Assembly: GCA_035048495.1 (NCBI GenBank)
Contig: CM068540.1
Span: 10,586,829 to 10,650,828, forward strand
Direction of reading: 5' to 3'
Length of the DNA stretch: 64,000 nt
Source of the DNA: Euptelea pleiosperma
Taxonomy: Eukaryota; Streptophyta; Magnoliopsida; Ranunculales; Eupteleaceae
The notes beneath the pieces were generated by a model. It did not search any database. It had not been told where the DNA came from and saw nothing but the letters and a program-made list of their open reading frames with translations. Position 1 is the first letter of the stretch, and the number at the start of each line of letters is the position of its first letter. Position numbers and translations under genes: made by a program. Positions 47,715 through 58,601 of the stretch are shown here, in pieces.

Positions 47715-48586
47715 CAACCCTTCTATACCTTCTCTAAACACACACTGAGTGACACAATACTTTATGCAAGAGAAGAAAAGGTTTATTTATTAGAGTATCC
47801 ATTCGAAAAACAAGAAGCTTGTTTCTTATTCACATCTTGTGAGCTTGTTTCACTTCTTGATCGAAGCCAAGTACTTGATCCTTTACTCAGCTTAGGTCTC
47901 CCACATAGATATTCGATCTAGTAGCTTGAGTGTACCAGTGTGACTCAACACCTTTGAGCAACCTAGGGTTCAGGGTGTACTGAATCCTTCACCTTCAGCA
48001 AAGGCAGGAGTATTGAGAATTAAAATCGGAGTAATCGATCGACAGTAGGTTTGGGGTGTACCAAATTGAATAAGTGGACAAGGCTTCTTGGCAGGAAGGG
48101 TACGCGTGGATTCGTAGCGTTGATTCAGAGGACGTGGATGCATTGACAATAGGCCTTGGCTAAGGTTGGTAGCTGTATTTGCAACGGTACTACGTAGATA
48201 ACCTTTGTTTCTTTTAACTTTTCAATTAGTGATACTTCCGTCTAGACGTAGTCCCATGGTTTTTCCTTGGCTAAGGTTTTCACGTAAAAATCTCGTCTTG
48301 TGTGATTGTTTGTTTGTATTCCGCTATCTATCTTGATTAGACCAAAAGATGAAAAGAAAATATACCACAAAGGTATATTCAATTTAAGTTGGTTGTGATA
48401 ATCTTTTATCAGACAACTAAGGCATGCGATTTTGTTCCCTTACTATAGACCAGTAAAACTGTGTAGGTATAATTAATTTTAAATACCTAATCAACCCCAC
48501 CTTCTAGGTATATTGGATTAAAGAGAACGGACCGGTTGTTATTTCATTCCACCGCAAATCATTTTGATTCACTATTAAGGTCAACA

Positions 48587-48991
48587 GATGTTCCCGCTTT
48601 ATAGTTTATAATGATAATATATTTCTTTCAAGGAAGGGTTAAAAAAAATGTTGCACAACTTCCCTACTTCATAATCTTCTTGAATTGTATTTGGAAACTT
48701 CAAGCAATTTTTTTTCCTTGGGCTTGAGTTTTCTTTTGCGTGGTACATAATCTAACTATTTAATACCCAAGTAATGATATTGCCTCTAGTTAGTTCTTGT
48801 GCACATTGGATATAATTTCAGCGCACTTTTGGTGCACAATAGGCAAGCTGCTAATGCATGATAATCATGGTGACTAGACATAGATTTTGGTATTTGCTCA
48901 GGAATAAGAAAAAAAAAATCTATGTCGGACCTAACCTAAGGCGTAGGGGTGGCAATTTGGCCCGAGGCCCGCAGTCCGGTCCGAGCCCGGC
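48587..48991. other. Flank of A8, with hAT-like terminal motif
   Basis: AT-rich unique-looking DNA. At 48950 it changes to TAGGGGTGGCAATTTGGCCC with GGCCCGAGGCCCG just inside, a form common at hAT element ends. A8 inserted 40 bases further. No matching right end is found nearby. Confidence 0.35.
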
Positions 48992-50678
48992 TGAAAGTAG
49001 GGTTTTTTTTGCGTCGTTGGTTACGGAAACCCTAGAATCAACAATATTTGTAATTATCCGATTCTTTTTCACTCAAATCCTGCAAAAATCACAGGGTTGT
49101 ACAGTGGCTCGTGTCGGATGTCGATCCGCACTCGGGGTTAGTTTGCGTAATTCAACGACATGAAATGACGGATTTTTATCAAGAAAACATGGAGAGGTGA
49201 GAATGGTGATGGATTTAAAACATTCTTAGTGATTTTTAGAGAGAGAAATTACCACAAACAATCAAAAACACAAAAGTAAACTAACAAATGCAAAAATAAT
49301 AATTTTATTCATCCTCAATGAGTCTTACAAAATCAAATTAAATTCAAAAATTAACCTAGAAAGCCATAAAAATTTGAGAGAGAAATGAGAAAATGTAGAG
49401 AGAGAAATATCAAAGAAGGCTATCCTAGAGAGAGAAAATATGGGGGAGAGAGAAAGTGGAGAGATCTAGAGAGAGAGAAAAGACTAGGGAGAGAAATTAG
49501 AGAGGGAAAACTAAAGTTTAGAGAGAGAGAGTGAACAAGTGATAAACAAAGTGAGAAAGCTAAGAAGAGAGAAAGAAACTAATGGTAGAGAGAGAAAGAG
49601 ATATAAAGTGAGATCTAGAGAGAGAAGAGAAAAAAATAGAATGATTTGGACTCACCATGAAATGGTTTAGCCATGTAGGATTGGATCTGCCATTTGAGAG
49701 AGGCTCGGTCATCTGTCATGGTTGGCTCAGCAAAGTGGGTAGGAAATCACCAAAACCTTGCATGTGGTGGTGCGGTGTGCATCCATGAGAGGTGAGGAAG
49801 GAGCACGGGCTTGCTGGTTCGTGATGAAGAAAGGGGCAGATGCACAAGTGGCGTGTTGCACCATGGACGGCGGAGTTGCAGGTGATCGAAGAGGATGCCG
49901 TGAGAACCAGTCCGGTTGCCGGTTGAGTGGAGGGGTTGCGGATGACCCAGAAGTGCATGTTCATGAGAGGACGTTGCTGTCCTTTGACGGTGGTTGCCTG
50001 GTGGTGGTTGAAGGCAGCTATGGTGGTGGCACACTAGTCAAGGGAGGAGCGCACAAAGCCAGGAAGGCGCCACAACTTCCTTTATTCTTTCTTTCTTCTT
50101 CTCCTCTTCCTTTTTTTTTTTTCTGGTTTTCTTTTTTTTTTTTTTTTTGGTTTTTCCTTTGAATGGATTGAGAGAGGAGGGCGTTGGAGAGAGAAGAACG
50201 TGTGGACGGCTTTGCTGTGGGCTGATGTGATGAAGGCAGCTGAGGCGGAGGGCAGCGGTGCAAAAAAATGTTGGTAGCTGTTGGGCAGACCGTCTGCAAC
50301 TGGGTGCAAGTGCTGGATGTGGACGGCAAGTTGATGGAGATCAAGCAGCAGGTTCGCCCAGCAAGGAGGAGGAGGAGCCTTGTGGAGAGGAGGGTGATCT
50401 GGAGGTTGAGACTATGCACCAGCAGGTAAGCGCCTCCCTCATTTCTTCTTCTTCTTCCCCTTTTTTTGTGTTTTCTGGTTTCTTTTTTTTATTTTATTTG
50501 AGGAAGAAGGGTAGAAAGAGAGAGAGACTGAGATTGGAGGGTGAAAGGGAAGTCTGGGATTTCTTGTGAAAGAGAGAGATTGTGGCTTGGGAAAAATGGT
50601 GGTGAGGAGATGAGAACGTTGGGGTTTTAGGAAGAGATAAGGAATAGGAGAAGGGGGCGTTAAGGCTGCTGCCTCCTT

Positions 50679-50686
50679 CTTATATA
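50679..50686 (-). promoter_or_regulatory. TATA box, A8 3' LTR
   Basis: Minus strand CCTATATAAGAAGG, about 1130 bases into the LTR and just after the GAAACCCACGGTTTCT stem. Confidence 0.6.
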
Positions 50687-51288
50687 GGAACCGTTAGGTT
50701 TCCTCAAAGTTCCTCCATTTTTTTTGGTAGGAACCGTGGGTTGCTATAACAGAAACCCACGGTTTCTAAAACTTTTCCTCCTCTCTCTTTTGGAAACTCT
50801 CATTCTTTTTCAAACAAAATCCTTTTTTTTTTTTTTTTTTTTTTAAAAATCCCCTTCTTTATTATTTTTGAAAAACCAAAGATTCCCTTTTATTTTGAAA
50901 ATATTTGTTTCTAAAATCTTTCCCCAAATATTATCTCTCTTCTTTTAAAAATCCCCTCTATGTTTGGTATGTGGGTCCCACCAAATGGCTGGGCCATGGG
51001 TAGTGGGCCCACTATTCCTCTTTGGCTTAGGCCCATAGGTTTGATCATGAAGTGATGAGGGCCATTGAATTTATGAGATGGTGAGATGGATGATTGGGGG
51101 ACTGACTAAGCGATCCTGTGGTAGAGATGGACGGTGATGATCGGGCGATGGAAATTGGCCAAGGTAGGCCGTAAATTGAGTGATTGAGGGAGGGGAGAGG
51201 ATCAGATGATGTGGATTTGAAATTAGAGAGAGAATGATGATTTGGAGAGAAAAATGAGAGATGAGAGAGAAAATATTACAACATCAAG

Positions 51289-51366
51289 AAAAAATGCTAG
51301 CAGAGGGGCTTGAACCCTGGTCTTTGACTTGGTCTTCTGCATGCTTTACCAACTGAGCAAGTCCTC
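51289..51366 (-). promoter_or_regulatory. tRNA-like block in A8 3' LTR (best conserved)
   Basis: Minus strand: A box TTGCTCAGTTGG (51360-51349) matches 11 of 12 positions of TRGCNNAGYNGG and continues TAAAGC like a tRNA D arm. B box GGTTCAAGCCC (51316-51306) fits GWTCRANNC. Spacing between the box starts is 44 nt, as in a tRNA gene. The T-arm-like stem CAGGG/CCCTC pairs at four of five positions. T6 follows at 51294-51289. The anticodon arm and acceptor stem do not fold well, so this is a tRNA-derived Pol III-type promoter candidate and not a working tRNA. Confidence 0.6.
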
Positions 51367-51817
51367 ATCTTGTGTTAGTTGATAAGCTTTAATTTCCTTA
51401 GTCTCTTCATTGAGGGCTTGTCTCTCCTTCTCTCTTAATCTTCTCTCAGGCCTTCCCGAGTCTCTGGTTCTCCCGGCATTTGGCATGTATCTTCTTATCC
51501 TCAGCCTATTGGCTCTTGTGCTTCGGTCCTAGACTCTGGCAGTTAGATATGGGCCCACCAGTCTTGAGAGCCGTCTGATCGGGTTTCCTGCGACAAAAGA
51601 AGCGCGTAATGAGACTTTATCAGAATGACTACATGTCTAGACTTCCGAAAATGTGTTTAATGCATGCAAATATACCATTTCGTCCAGAAAAGTGTGTTCT
51701 ACGCAACACAAGAGACTCTTACGTAGAAAAGTAGATAAATAGAGTATTTTAACGTAGGAGAATGCAATAACGCTAACAGGATAATTGCTTAAAATAAGCA
51801 CTTTTGAGCGAATATCA

Positions 51818-51829
51818 CAACCCCCAACC
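51818..51829 (-). other. A8 polypurine tract
   Basis: Minus strand GGTTGGGGGTTG directly before TGATATTCGC, the expected site for plus-strand priming. Confidence 0.7.
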
Positions 51830-53805
51830 AGCATATTGCCAATCCTTGGCAATTAGTGCGAAATAAATGAGCTTAAAAGGGCTCTGCACATGCTGCACAC
51901 TTTTTCATATTAGCTCCGGGAAAACACCGTTCATCAAATCATTGAATGGATGCAAAAATAGTTACATGCTAGCGAAGAGTTGGAAAGTTTCGGCAAGACT
52001 ACAGACTGATAATCATGACCCAGAATAGTCAGACTCTGCGTGTGTGTGTGCTCAACATTCTCGTCATCCTACAGTAAAAATTTCCAGATCACCTCTAAGT
52101 TTTTATGCCTCGACCTCAAATCTCACATGTTTAGCACTCAGAATAGAATCACACAAGAAGGGTTTTCTTCTTTTCTCTCAATTTATATGTGAGGAGATAT
52201 ATTTAATATAAAGAGGCAAAAGATCTCACATATGTTTTATTTGAAGGAAGGACATCTTTAACAGAAGAAGATCTCATGATTGGAATACCACTTCACTCGG
52301 GAACGTCAGATCAAACTCTATAGCTTCTCTTTCTCCAATCTCCACATTTTATGATCGTACTATCCTAGAATCAAGTAGGACTTTCCTGGGCTGTAATGAG
52401 GCTTAGGTCAGGTGTAGAGAGATAAAGGAATGCAGGATTTCAAAGATCTTGAGAGGATATTGCCCTTTTCTAAAAATTTTCCTGCGGCGTAACACCATTA
52501 TCTGGTTCTTTTTCCCTTTTTTTTTTCGTATTTTTCTTTTTTTCTTGATATTTCTGAGACTGCTCAATTTCTTTTCAGCTCTTCTTCATACTTTCTTTCT
52601 ATATTTTGTTTTCAGCTTGAACCACTTTCTTTTTCTTTTGATTCTTCTTCTTTACTTTTCTTTCCACGGTACATCCATATCAGTTATTCTTTTGTCCATC
52701 TCAAAATAAGGGTGGACAGTAATGCTTCGTAGCTGGATTGGATTTTAGGTTGATGGGTTTACAAATAAAAGGCTTTTATAGAATGGCTCAAGGGGTTTCT
52801 AGTGAAGTATAATTCAGGTGAGTAAAAAGGCTGAATGGTTCAGAAAAATGGCCTAAATCATTTTCTAGGGTTTGCACTATCATGTATACTGTCTTGACTG
52901 GATACAGAGAAGGTTCTGTCATAGTAATCCAATGTTGATGTCGTTCCGAGTTTTATGATCGAAGCAAAAGATAATGAGATCTCTCAACGAATATTGCGGG
53001 CATGAAGAATAGTGAGTCATCTTGTGACTCAGGATTAATGTATACTCTCTGAAATGATTAAAGGCTCGAAAGCTTACTGGGTTAGGTCTCCACAATTCTT
53101 CTCACAGGATCTCTAGAATTTCTAAACTTAGGATGACTCTGATATTGATAGTGTACAATTGTGCCGAATATGAGTTTTTCTGAGTTTTCAAACCTGCTGT
53201 AGTCACGCTTGAATTGACTCAACGCTAACTTTAAACAAAAATTGACATCCTCAATACTGACTTAACGGAGGTTTTCAGCTAATCAAAGTCAGGGTATTTG
53301 ACACATTTTTGAAATTCTAGAAAACTTTTGGAGAACATCGGAAATCACCCCAAAAACAACTTTTTCTTTTTTTTTTCTTTTTTTTTTTTTTATATCTATA
53401 TCTATATTTATCAAAAGGAATACATGAGTTTTGGTAAATACCCACCCCCAACCAAAATATAGCACCGTCCTCGGTGCTCATGACCGGGACCTAAAATGAT
53501 AACAAATCAGTGATGATGATGCAAAGATTCAGGAAGGATGTTACCAAGTCGGCAGAAACTCGATAGTGTGATACCTGATGATCGGAAGAATGAATGTACC
53601 TGCATTTCCAGAGATATAACAGTAATAACAAATGCATGAGACTCATGTACTCTAGGAATACCGGAATTGCCTTTCCGAAAGCGCTAAGTTTTACGTCTTC
53701 AGCCAGACATGACGGGGGTATATCAAGTACCCCCAACCAGGATAAAACTCATGGAGACTGAGTGAATCTGCAGTCTTCCTGACACCTAAGGTGGAACGGA
53801 AACAA
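51830..53805 (-). other. A8 3' internal noncoding segment
   Basis: About 2 kb between the ORF stop and the PPT, matching A1 1576-3357. It holds the internal GGTTGGGGGTGGG tract and a T-rich part near 53365-53395. Small frames (52449-52709, 53491-53736) are not kept in A1 or A2 in a way that supports coding. Confidence 0.65.
53441..53453 (-). other. Internal PPT-like tract in A8
   Basis: Minus strand GGTTGGGGGTGGG after CACCGAGGACGGTGC, as in A1 and A2. Confidence 0.6.
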
Positions 53806-55647
53806 TTATCCTATCCCTTGTCTAGGTATACCTGTGTAGAACAGGTCTTTCTCAGTGTAAATTGAGAGAAGGGCATTGAGCTCTCTGAGCAGATTGACAA
53901 AAGTACGGAGTTGATCTGGGAGGGATCGAAGCTTCTCAGTAAAGATTGAGAGGAGAGTAGGAGCGGTTTCTCTGAGCAGACCCGCAAAAACATTTAGTTC
54001 AGCGGGGAGGGATAGAAGCTTCTCAGTAAAGACTGAGAAGGGAGTAGTAGTGGGTTCTCTGACCGTGGTTAGCAGAGCCGCAAACTCATTGAGTTTTGCG
54101 GGAATGTATCTGAATGGAGCAGACTCCTGCAGATCAGTAATACCAGAAATGTTGGACTCCGAGATGAAGTTAGACTCACAGTGTTCATGACACTTGGATA
54201 ATATATCTTCGGGAGAATCCTGAGTTAGACTCTCTACGGCACACGGGTCATGGATAATATCGACGTAGGGTGACGGGTGAAAACTGTTGACCTCTCCCTC
54301 GATGTTTCCTAATTTGATAGGGATGTTCCAATCCTTACATTCAATATGTTCCTCCTCGGTGGTGATTGGTAGGTCCAGGACAGCGGGAGGCCCATTTTCT
54401 AGACACGGCTCTACGGTGGGAATGTCTGCATTCAGAGCAGAGAGAGAATTATCAGAGATAGAGATGGGACTAAGTTCCTCTGTGCTCAGTCCAGAAGTTG
54501 GTGCTGTTAAGGGCACCAAAGATTGCGACTCGGGTTCATCACTAATGTTGCACAATCCAAGGGAGGTGGGGAGGAATGGTAGATCTATGAGAGTTGGGAT
54601 CCTACGATCGAGACACAGCTCAGTGTCATGAAGATCGACATCAGGGGCAGTAGAGGTGGAGTGAGAATTAGGTTGCTCTGAGGTAGGTTCAAGATTTGGT
54701 GCTGTTAAAGGCACCGAAGAAGGAAACACTGGCTCCTCAATAGTCTGGCTCGATCTAGGGGTGGGTACAACTTCTATTTCTTCCTCACAATGGTGGTACT
54801 GGGTCCAATTGTGTGGCTCCTCATTATAGACAGTGGCCATATCATTCTCCTCAGGATAGGCTATTGGTGGACTAGTGAAGTTGACTTCCTCTCTCTCATT
54901 TTCTAATTGAACTAGACGTTGCTCGAAGCTCTCCATAGATTGCTGTTGTTGGTGCTCTAGACTTTGGAAATACTGTTGTTGCTGGGCAATGTACTGAGAG
55001 AGAAGGTCCTCTAGACCGGGTGTAGTAGCCAACGGAGGTGGTTCAGCCAAGGGGAGCTGAGCTGCTAACTCTTGATTGTAGTCCGACTGGGTATGAAAGT
55101 TGTAAGGCAAAGTGGAGTCTGGGACTAGTTGCTGACTTTGAAAATCCTGAGGGGCCCACTGTTGATCAGAATAGTCATTCTGTGGATATGACGGGTACTG
55201 GGATTGCGAGTATTGCCAGTCATACTCTCCATTGGGTTGATGGAACCCGGAAGGATAATTATCCTGCGGCAGTTGCTGCGGGAGGGCAGACTGTTCCCAA
55301 CCAAAGTTATGGTGACCCCTATTATCCGGATAATAAGTGTTGTCATAGGAGGTATGCATTGGAGATGGAAAGGTACAGACATCTTGCTGGATAGGAGGGT
55401 AATATCCTACAGACTGGGAATGGTACACAGGTTGCTGGACTGCGGCACGAAGGGCAGAGACTGAATTTTTAAGCTCTTGGAGTACAGAATTGTACTCCGG
55501 ATCTCGTTGATTATCATACCCTGTAGAAGTGTGCGAGACTGGAGTATCATGATGATACGCAGAATTGTCATACCATTGTTGAGAGTGATCATCTCGATTC
55601 TCACAGAAACTGTAGTAGGTCTCATACAGAGGCCGTTCATCTGCCAT
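53806..55647 (-). CDS. 613-residue family A protein, possible gag-tail relic, function unknown
   Basis: The only intact long ORF of the family. It starts ATGGCAGATGAACGG about 130 bases after the primer site and ends GIPRQGIG. Residues 1-200 are rich in Tyr, Gln, Pro and Ser. Residues 50-72 and 211-254 look like amphipathic helices or coiled coil (LEDLLSQYIAQQQQYFQ, then ESFEQRLVQLENEREE). The middle is acidic, with repeated phrases such as CLDRRIPTLIDLPF and CLENGPPAVLDLPI. Residues about 505-600 hold three to four imperfect repeats of F(T)EKL.SLP..L..F..LLRE. There is no zinc knuckle, protease, RT or membrane segment. The 211-254 helix resembles the linker after gag in Athila-like elements, so an ORF built from a gag tail is possible; this is inference. 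A1 carries a broken copy. Confidence 0.7.
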   Translation of the reverse strand: MADERPLYETYYSFCENRDDHSQQWYDNSAYHHDTPVSHTSTGYDNQRDPEYNSVLQELKNSVSALRAAVQQPVYHSQSVGYYPPIQQDVCTFPSPMHTSYDNTYYPDNRGHHNFGWEQSALPQQLPQDNYPSGFHQPNGEYDWQYSQSQYPSYPQNDYSDQQWAPQDFQSQQLVPDSTLPYNFHTQSDYNQELAAQLPLAEPPPLATTPGLEDLLSQYIAQQQQYFQSLEHQQQQSMESFEQRLVQLENEREEVNFTSPPIAYPEENDMATVYNEEPHNWTQYHHCEEEIEVVPTPRSSQTIEEPVFPSSVPLTAPNLEPTSEQPNSHSTSTAPDVDLHDTELCLDRRIPTLIDLPFLPTSLGLCNISDEPESQSLVPLTAPTSGLSTEELSPISISDNSLSALNADIPTVEPCLENGPPAVLDLPITTEEEHIECKDWNIPIKLGNIEGEVNSFHPSPYVDIIHDPCAVESLTQDSPEDILSKCHEHCESNFISESNISGITDLQESAPFRYIPAKLNEFAALLTTVREPTTTPFSVFTEKLLSLPAELNVFAGLLRETAPTLLSIFTEKLRSLPDQLRTFVNLLRELNALLSIYTEKDLFYTGIPRQGIG

Positions 55648-55763
55648 TAGAGGCGATGGAGGGGTGCAGTGGACTAACTCTCAGATCGAGTCAGTAAAAT
55701 GTGAGGACAGGTCCAACTGGGCTTCTACTTGAAAAAGTAAGCCCAAGATTTGGCAAAAAGTTG
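55648..55763 (-). other. A8 short 5' leader
   Basis: Only about 130 bases separate the LTR from the ATG. The first bases after the PBS are TGGCAACTTTTTGCC, which in A1 lie about 1.7 kb downstream of the PBS, so the long leader is missing here. Confidence 0.7.
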
Positions 55764-55775
55764 CCAGCGGCGCCA
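55764..55775 (-). other. A8 primer-binding site
   Basis: Minus strand: LTR end TTTCA, AA, then TGGCGCCGCTGG. Only the first nine bases or so agree with TGGCGCCGTTGCC; the match stops at the leader deletion. Confidence 0.6.
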
Positions 55776-57462
55776 TTTGAAAGTAGGGTTTTTTTCGCGT
55801 CGTTGGTTACGGAAACCCTAGAATCAACAATATTTGTAATTATCCGATTCTTTTTCACTCAAATCCTGCAAAAATCACAGGGTTGTACAGTGGCTCGTGT
55901 CGGATGTCGATCCGCACTCGGGGTTAGTTTGCGTAATTCAACGACATGAAATGACGGATTTTTATCAAGAAAACATGGAGAGGTGAGAATGGTGATGGAT
56001 TTAAAACATTCTTAGTGATTTTTAGAGAGAGAAATTACCACAAACAATCAAAAATACAAAAGTAAACTAACAAATGCAAAAATAATAATTTTATTCATCC
56101 TCAATGAGTCTTACAAAATCAAATTAAATTCAAAAATTAACCTAGAAAGCCATAAAAATTTGAGAGAGAAATGAGAAAATGTAGAGAGAGAAATATCAAA
56201 GAAGGCTATCCTAGAGAGAGAAAATATGGGGGAGAGAGAAAGTGGAGAGATCTAGAGAGAGAGAAAAGACTAGGGAGAGAAATTAGAGAGGGAAAACTAA
56301 AGTTTAGAGAGAGAGAGTGAACAAGTGATAAACAAAGTGAGAAAGCTAAGAAGAGAGAAAGAAACTAATGGTAGAGAGAGAAAGAGATATAAAGTGAGAT
56401 CTAGAGAGAGAAGAGAAAAAAATAGAATGATTTGGACTCACCATGAAATGGTTTAGCCATGTAGGATTGGATCTGCCATTTGAGAGAGGCTCGGTCATCT
56501 GTCATGGTTGGCTCAGCAAAGTGGGTAGGAAATCACCAAAACCTTGCATGTGGTGGTGCGGTGTGCATCCATGAGAGGTGAGGAAGGAGCACGGGCTTGC
56601 TGGTTCGTGATGAAGAAAGGGGCAGATGCACAAGTGGCGTGTTGCACCATGGACGGCGGAGTTGCAGGTGATCGAAGAGGACGCCGTGAGAACCAGTCCG
56701 GTTGCCGGTTGAGTGGAGGGGTTGCGGATGACCCAGAAGTGCAGGTTCATGAGAGGACGTTGCTGTCCTTTGACGGTGGTTGCCTGGTGGTGGTTGAAGA
56801 CAGCTATGGTGGTGGCGCACTAGTCAAGGGAGGAGCGCACAAAGCCAGGAAGGCGCCACAACTTCCTTTATTCTTTCTTTCTTCTTCTCCTCTTCCTTTT
56901 TTTTTTCTGGTTTTCTTTTTTTTTTTTTTTTTGGTTTTTCCTTTGAATGGATTGAGAGAGGAGGGCGTTGGAGAGAGAAGAACGTGTGGACGGCTTTGCT
57001 GTGGGCTGATGTGATGAAGGCAGCTGAGGCGGAGGGCAGCAGTGCAAAAAAATGTTGGTAGCTGTTGGGCAGACCGTCTGCAACTAGGTGCAAGTGCTGG
57101 ATGTGGACGGCAAGTTGATGGAGATCAAGCAGCAGGTTCGCCCAGCAAGGAGGAGGAGGAGCCTTGTGGAGAGGAGGGTGATCTGGAGGTTGAGACTATG
57201 CACCAGCAGGTAAGCGCCTCCCTCATTTCTTCTTCTTCTTCCCCTTTTTTTGTGTTTTCTGGTTTCTTTTTTTTATTTTATTTGAGGAAGAAGGGTAGAA
57301 AGAGAGAGAGACTGAGATTGGAGGGTGAAAGGGAAGTCTGGGATTTCTTGTGAAAGAGAGAGATTGTGGCTTGGGAAAAATGGTGGTGAGGAGATGAGAA
57401 CGTTGGGGTTTTAGGAAGAGATAAGGAATAGGAGAAGGGGGCGTTAAGGCTGCTGCCTCCTT

Positions 57463-57470
57463 CTTATATA
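57463..57470 (-). promoter_or_regulatory. TATA box, A8 5' LTR
   Basis: Minus strand CCTATATAAGAAGG after the hairpin stem. It is the likely Pol II promoter of the genomic transcript, leaving a very long R/U5 of about 1.68 kb. Confidence 0.6.
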
Positions 57471-58072
57471 GGAACCGTTAGGTTTCCTCAAAGTTCCTCC
57501 ATTTTTTTTGGTAGGAACCGTGGGTTGCTATAACAGAAACCCACGGTTTCTAAAACTTTTCCTCCTCTCTCTTTTGGAAACTCTCATTCTTTTTCAAACA
57601 AAATCCTTTTTTTTTTTTTTTTTTTTTTAAAAATCCCCTTCTTTATTATTTTTGAAAAACCAAAGATTCCCTTTTATTTTGAAAATATTTGTTTCTAAAA
57701 TCTTTCCCCAAATATTATCTCTCTTCTTTTAAAAATCCCCTCTATGTTTGGTATGTGGGTCCCACCAAATGGCTGGGCCATGGGTAGTGGGCCCACTATT
57801 CCTCTTTGGCTTAGGCCCATAGGTTTGATCATGAAGTGATGAGGGCCATTGAATTTATGAGATGGTGAGATGGATGATTGGGGGACTGACTAAGCGATCC
57901 TGTGGTAGAGATGGACGGTGATGATCGGGCGATGGAAATTGGCCAAGGTAGGCCGTAAATTGAGTGATTGAGGGAGGGGAGAGGATCAGATGATGTGGAT
58001 TTGAAATTAGAGAGAGAATGATGATTTGGAGAGAAAAATGAGAGATGAGAGAGAAAATATTACAACATCAAG

Positions 58073-58150
58073 AAAAAATGCTAGCAGAGGGGCTTGAACC
58101 CTGGTCTTTGACTTGGTCTTCTGCATGCTTTACCAACTGAGCAAGTCCTC
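58073..58150 (-). promoter_or_regulatory. tRNA-like block in A8 5' LTR
   Basis: Same as in the 3' LTR: TTGCTCAGTTGG (58144-58133), GGTTCAAGCCC (58100-58090), T6 at 58078-58073. Confidence 0.6.
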
Positions 58151-58601
58151 ATCTTGTGTTAGTTGATAAGCTTTAATTTCCTTAGTCTCTTCATTGAGGG
58201 CTTGTCTCTCCTTCTCTCTTAATCTTCTCTCAGGCCTTCCCGAGTCTCTGGTTCTCCCGGCATTTGGCATGTATCTTCTTATCCTCAGCCTATTGGCTCT
58301 TGTGCTTCGGTCCTAGACTCTGGCAGTTAGATATGGGCCCACCAGTCTTGAGAGCCGTCTGATCGGGTTTCCTGCGACAAAAGAAGCGCGTAATGAGACT
58401 TTATCAGAATGACTACATGTCTAGACTTCCGAAAATGTGTTTAATGCATGCAAATATACCATTTCGTCCAGAAAAGTGTGTTCTACGCAACACAAGAGAC
58501 TCTTACGTAGAAAAGTAGATAAATAGAGTATTTTAACGTAGGAGAATGCAATAACGCTAACAGGATAATTGCTTAAAATAAGCACTTTTGAGCGAATATC
58601 A

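Larger units (their letters stand above)
47071..48586 (+). repeat. Copia-like LTR (probable), boundaries uncertain
   Basis: TATAAATA at 47707 and AAGGTTTTCACGTAAAAATC near 48273, which is the usual R/U5 wording of plant Copia LTRs, followed by TTCCGCT and, near 48493, CAACCCCACCTTCTAGG. TGTTAAGATT at 47071 and GGTCAACA at 48586 are possible ends, but flanks TATAG and GATGT do not match. No tRNA-Met primer site is seen, so a solo or truncated LTR is likely. Confidence 0.5.
48992..51817 (-). repeat. A8 3' LTR
   Basis: In minus-strand order: TGATATTCGC, three TACGTA-like motifs, tRNA-like block, CT-rich stretch, T-tract, hairpin, TATA at 50686, then low-complexity DNA, AGAGAGAAA repeats and the conserved end at 49140-48992 with GGATCGACATCCGACACGA. 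Confidence 0.95.
48992..58601 (-). mobile_element. A8: young full-length family A element, TSD CCGGC
   Basis: LTRs at 48992-51817 (2826 bp) and 55778-58601 (2824 bp) flank 3960 bp of internal DNA. CCGGC occurs at 48987-48991 and 58602-58606. By eye the LTRs differ at about eight bases plus homopolymer lengths, so the insertion is recent. PPT, PBS and one intact 613-codon ORF are present; protease, RT, RNase H and integrase are absent, so movement would need enzymes from another element. Confidence 0.95.
55778..58601 (-). repeat. A8 5' LTR
   Basis: Nearly identical to 48992-51817. The 3-kb promoter-containing LTR drives transcription leftward into the ORF. Confidence 0.95.

Noticed and set aside
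49747..50419. ORFs shared by both A8 LTRs (about 49716-50569 and 56502-57353)
   Set aside because: They are duplicated only because LTRs are duplicated, and differ or break in the other family A LTRs.
51297..51367. A real tRNA gene
   Set aside because: A box, B box and T-arm are visible, but the acceptor stem and anticodon arm do not pair. Only a tRNA-like promoter block is supported.
55125..55464. Overlapping ORFs opposite or out of frame with the 613-codon ORF
   Set aside because: They are shadows of the long frame and have no independent support.
55648..55777. Short A8 leader as a spliced-RNA copy
   Set aside because: No GT/AG signals lie at the junction points in A1; a deletion or template switch is simpler.
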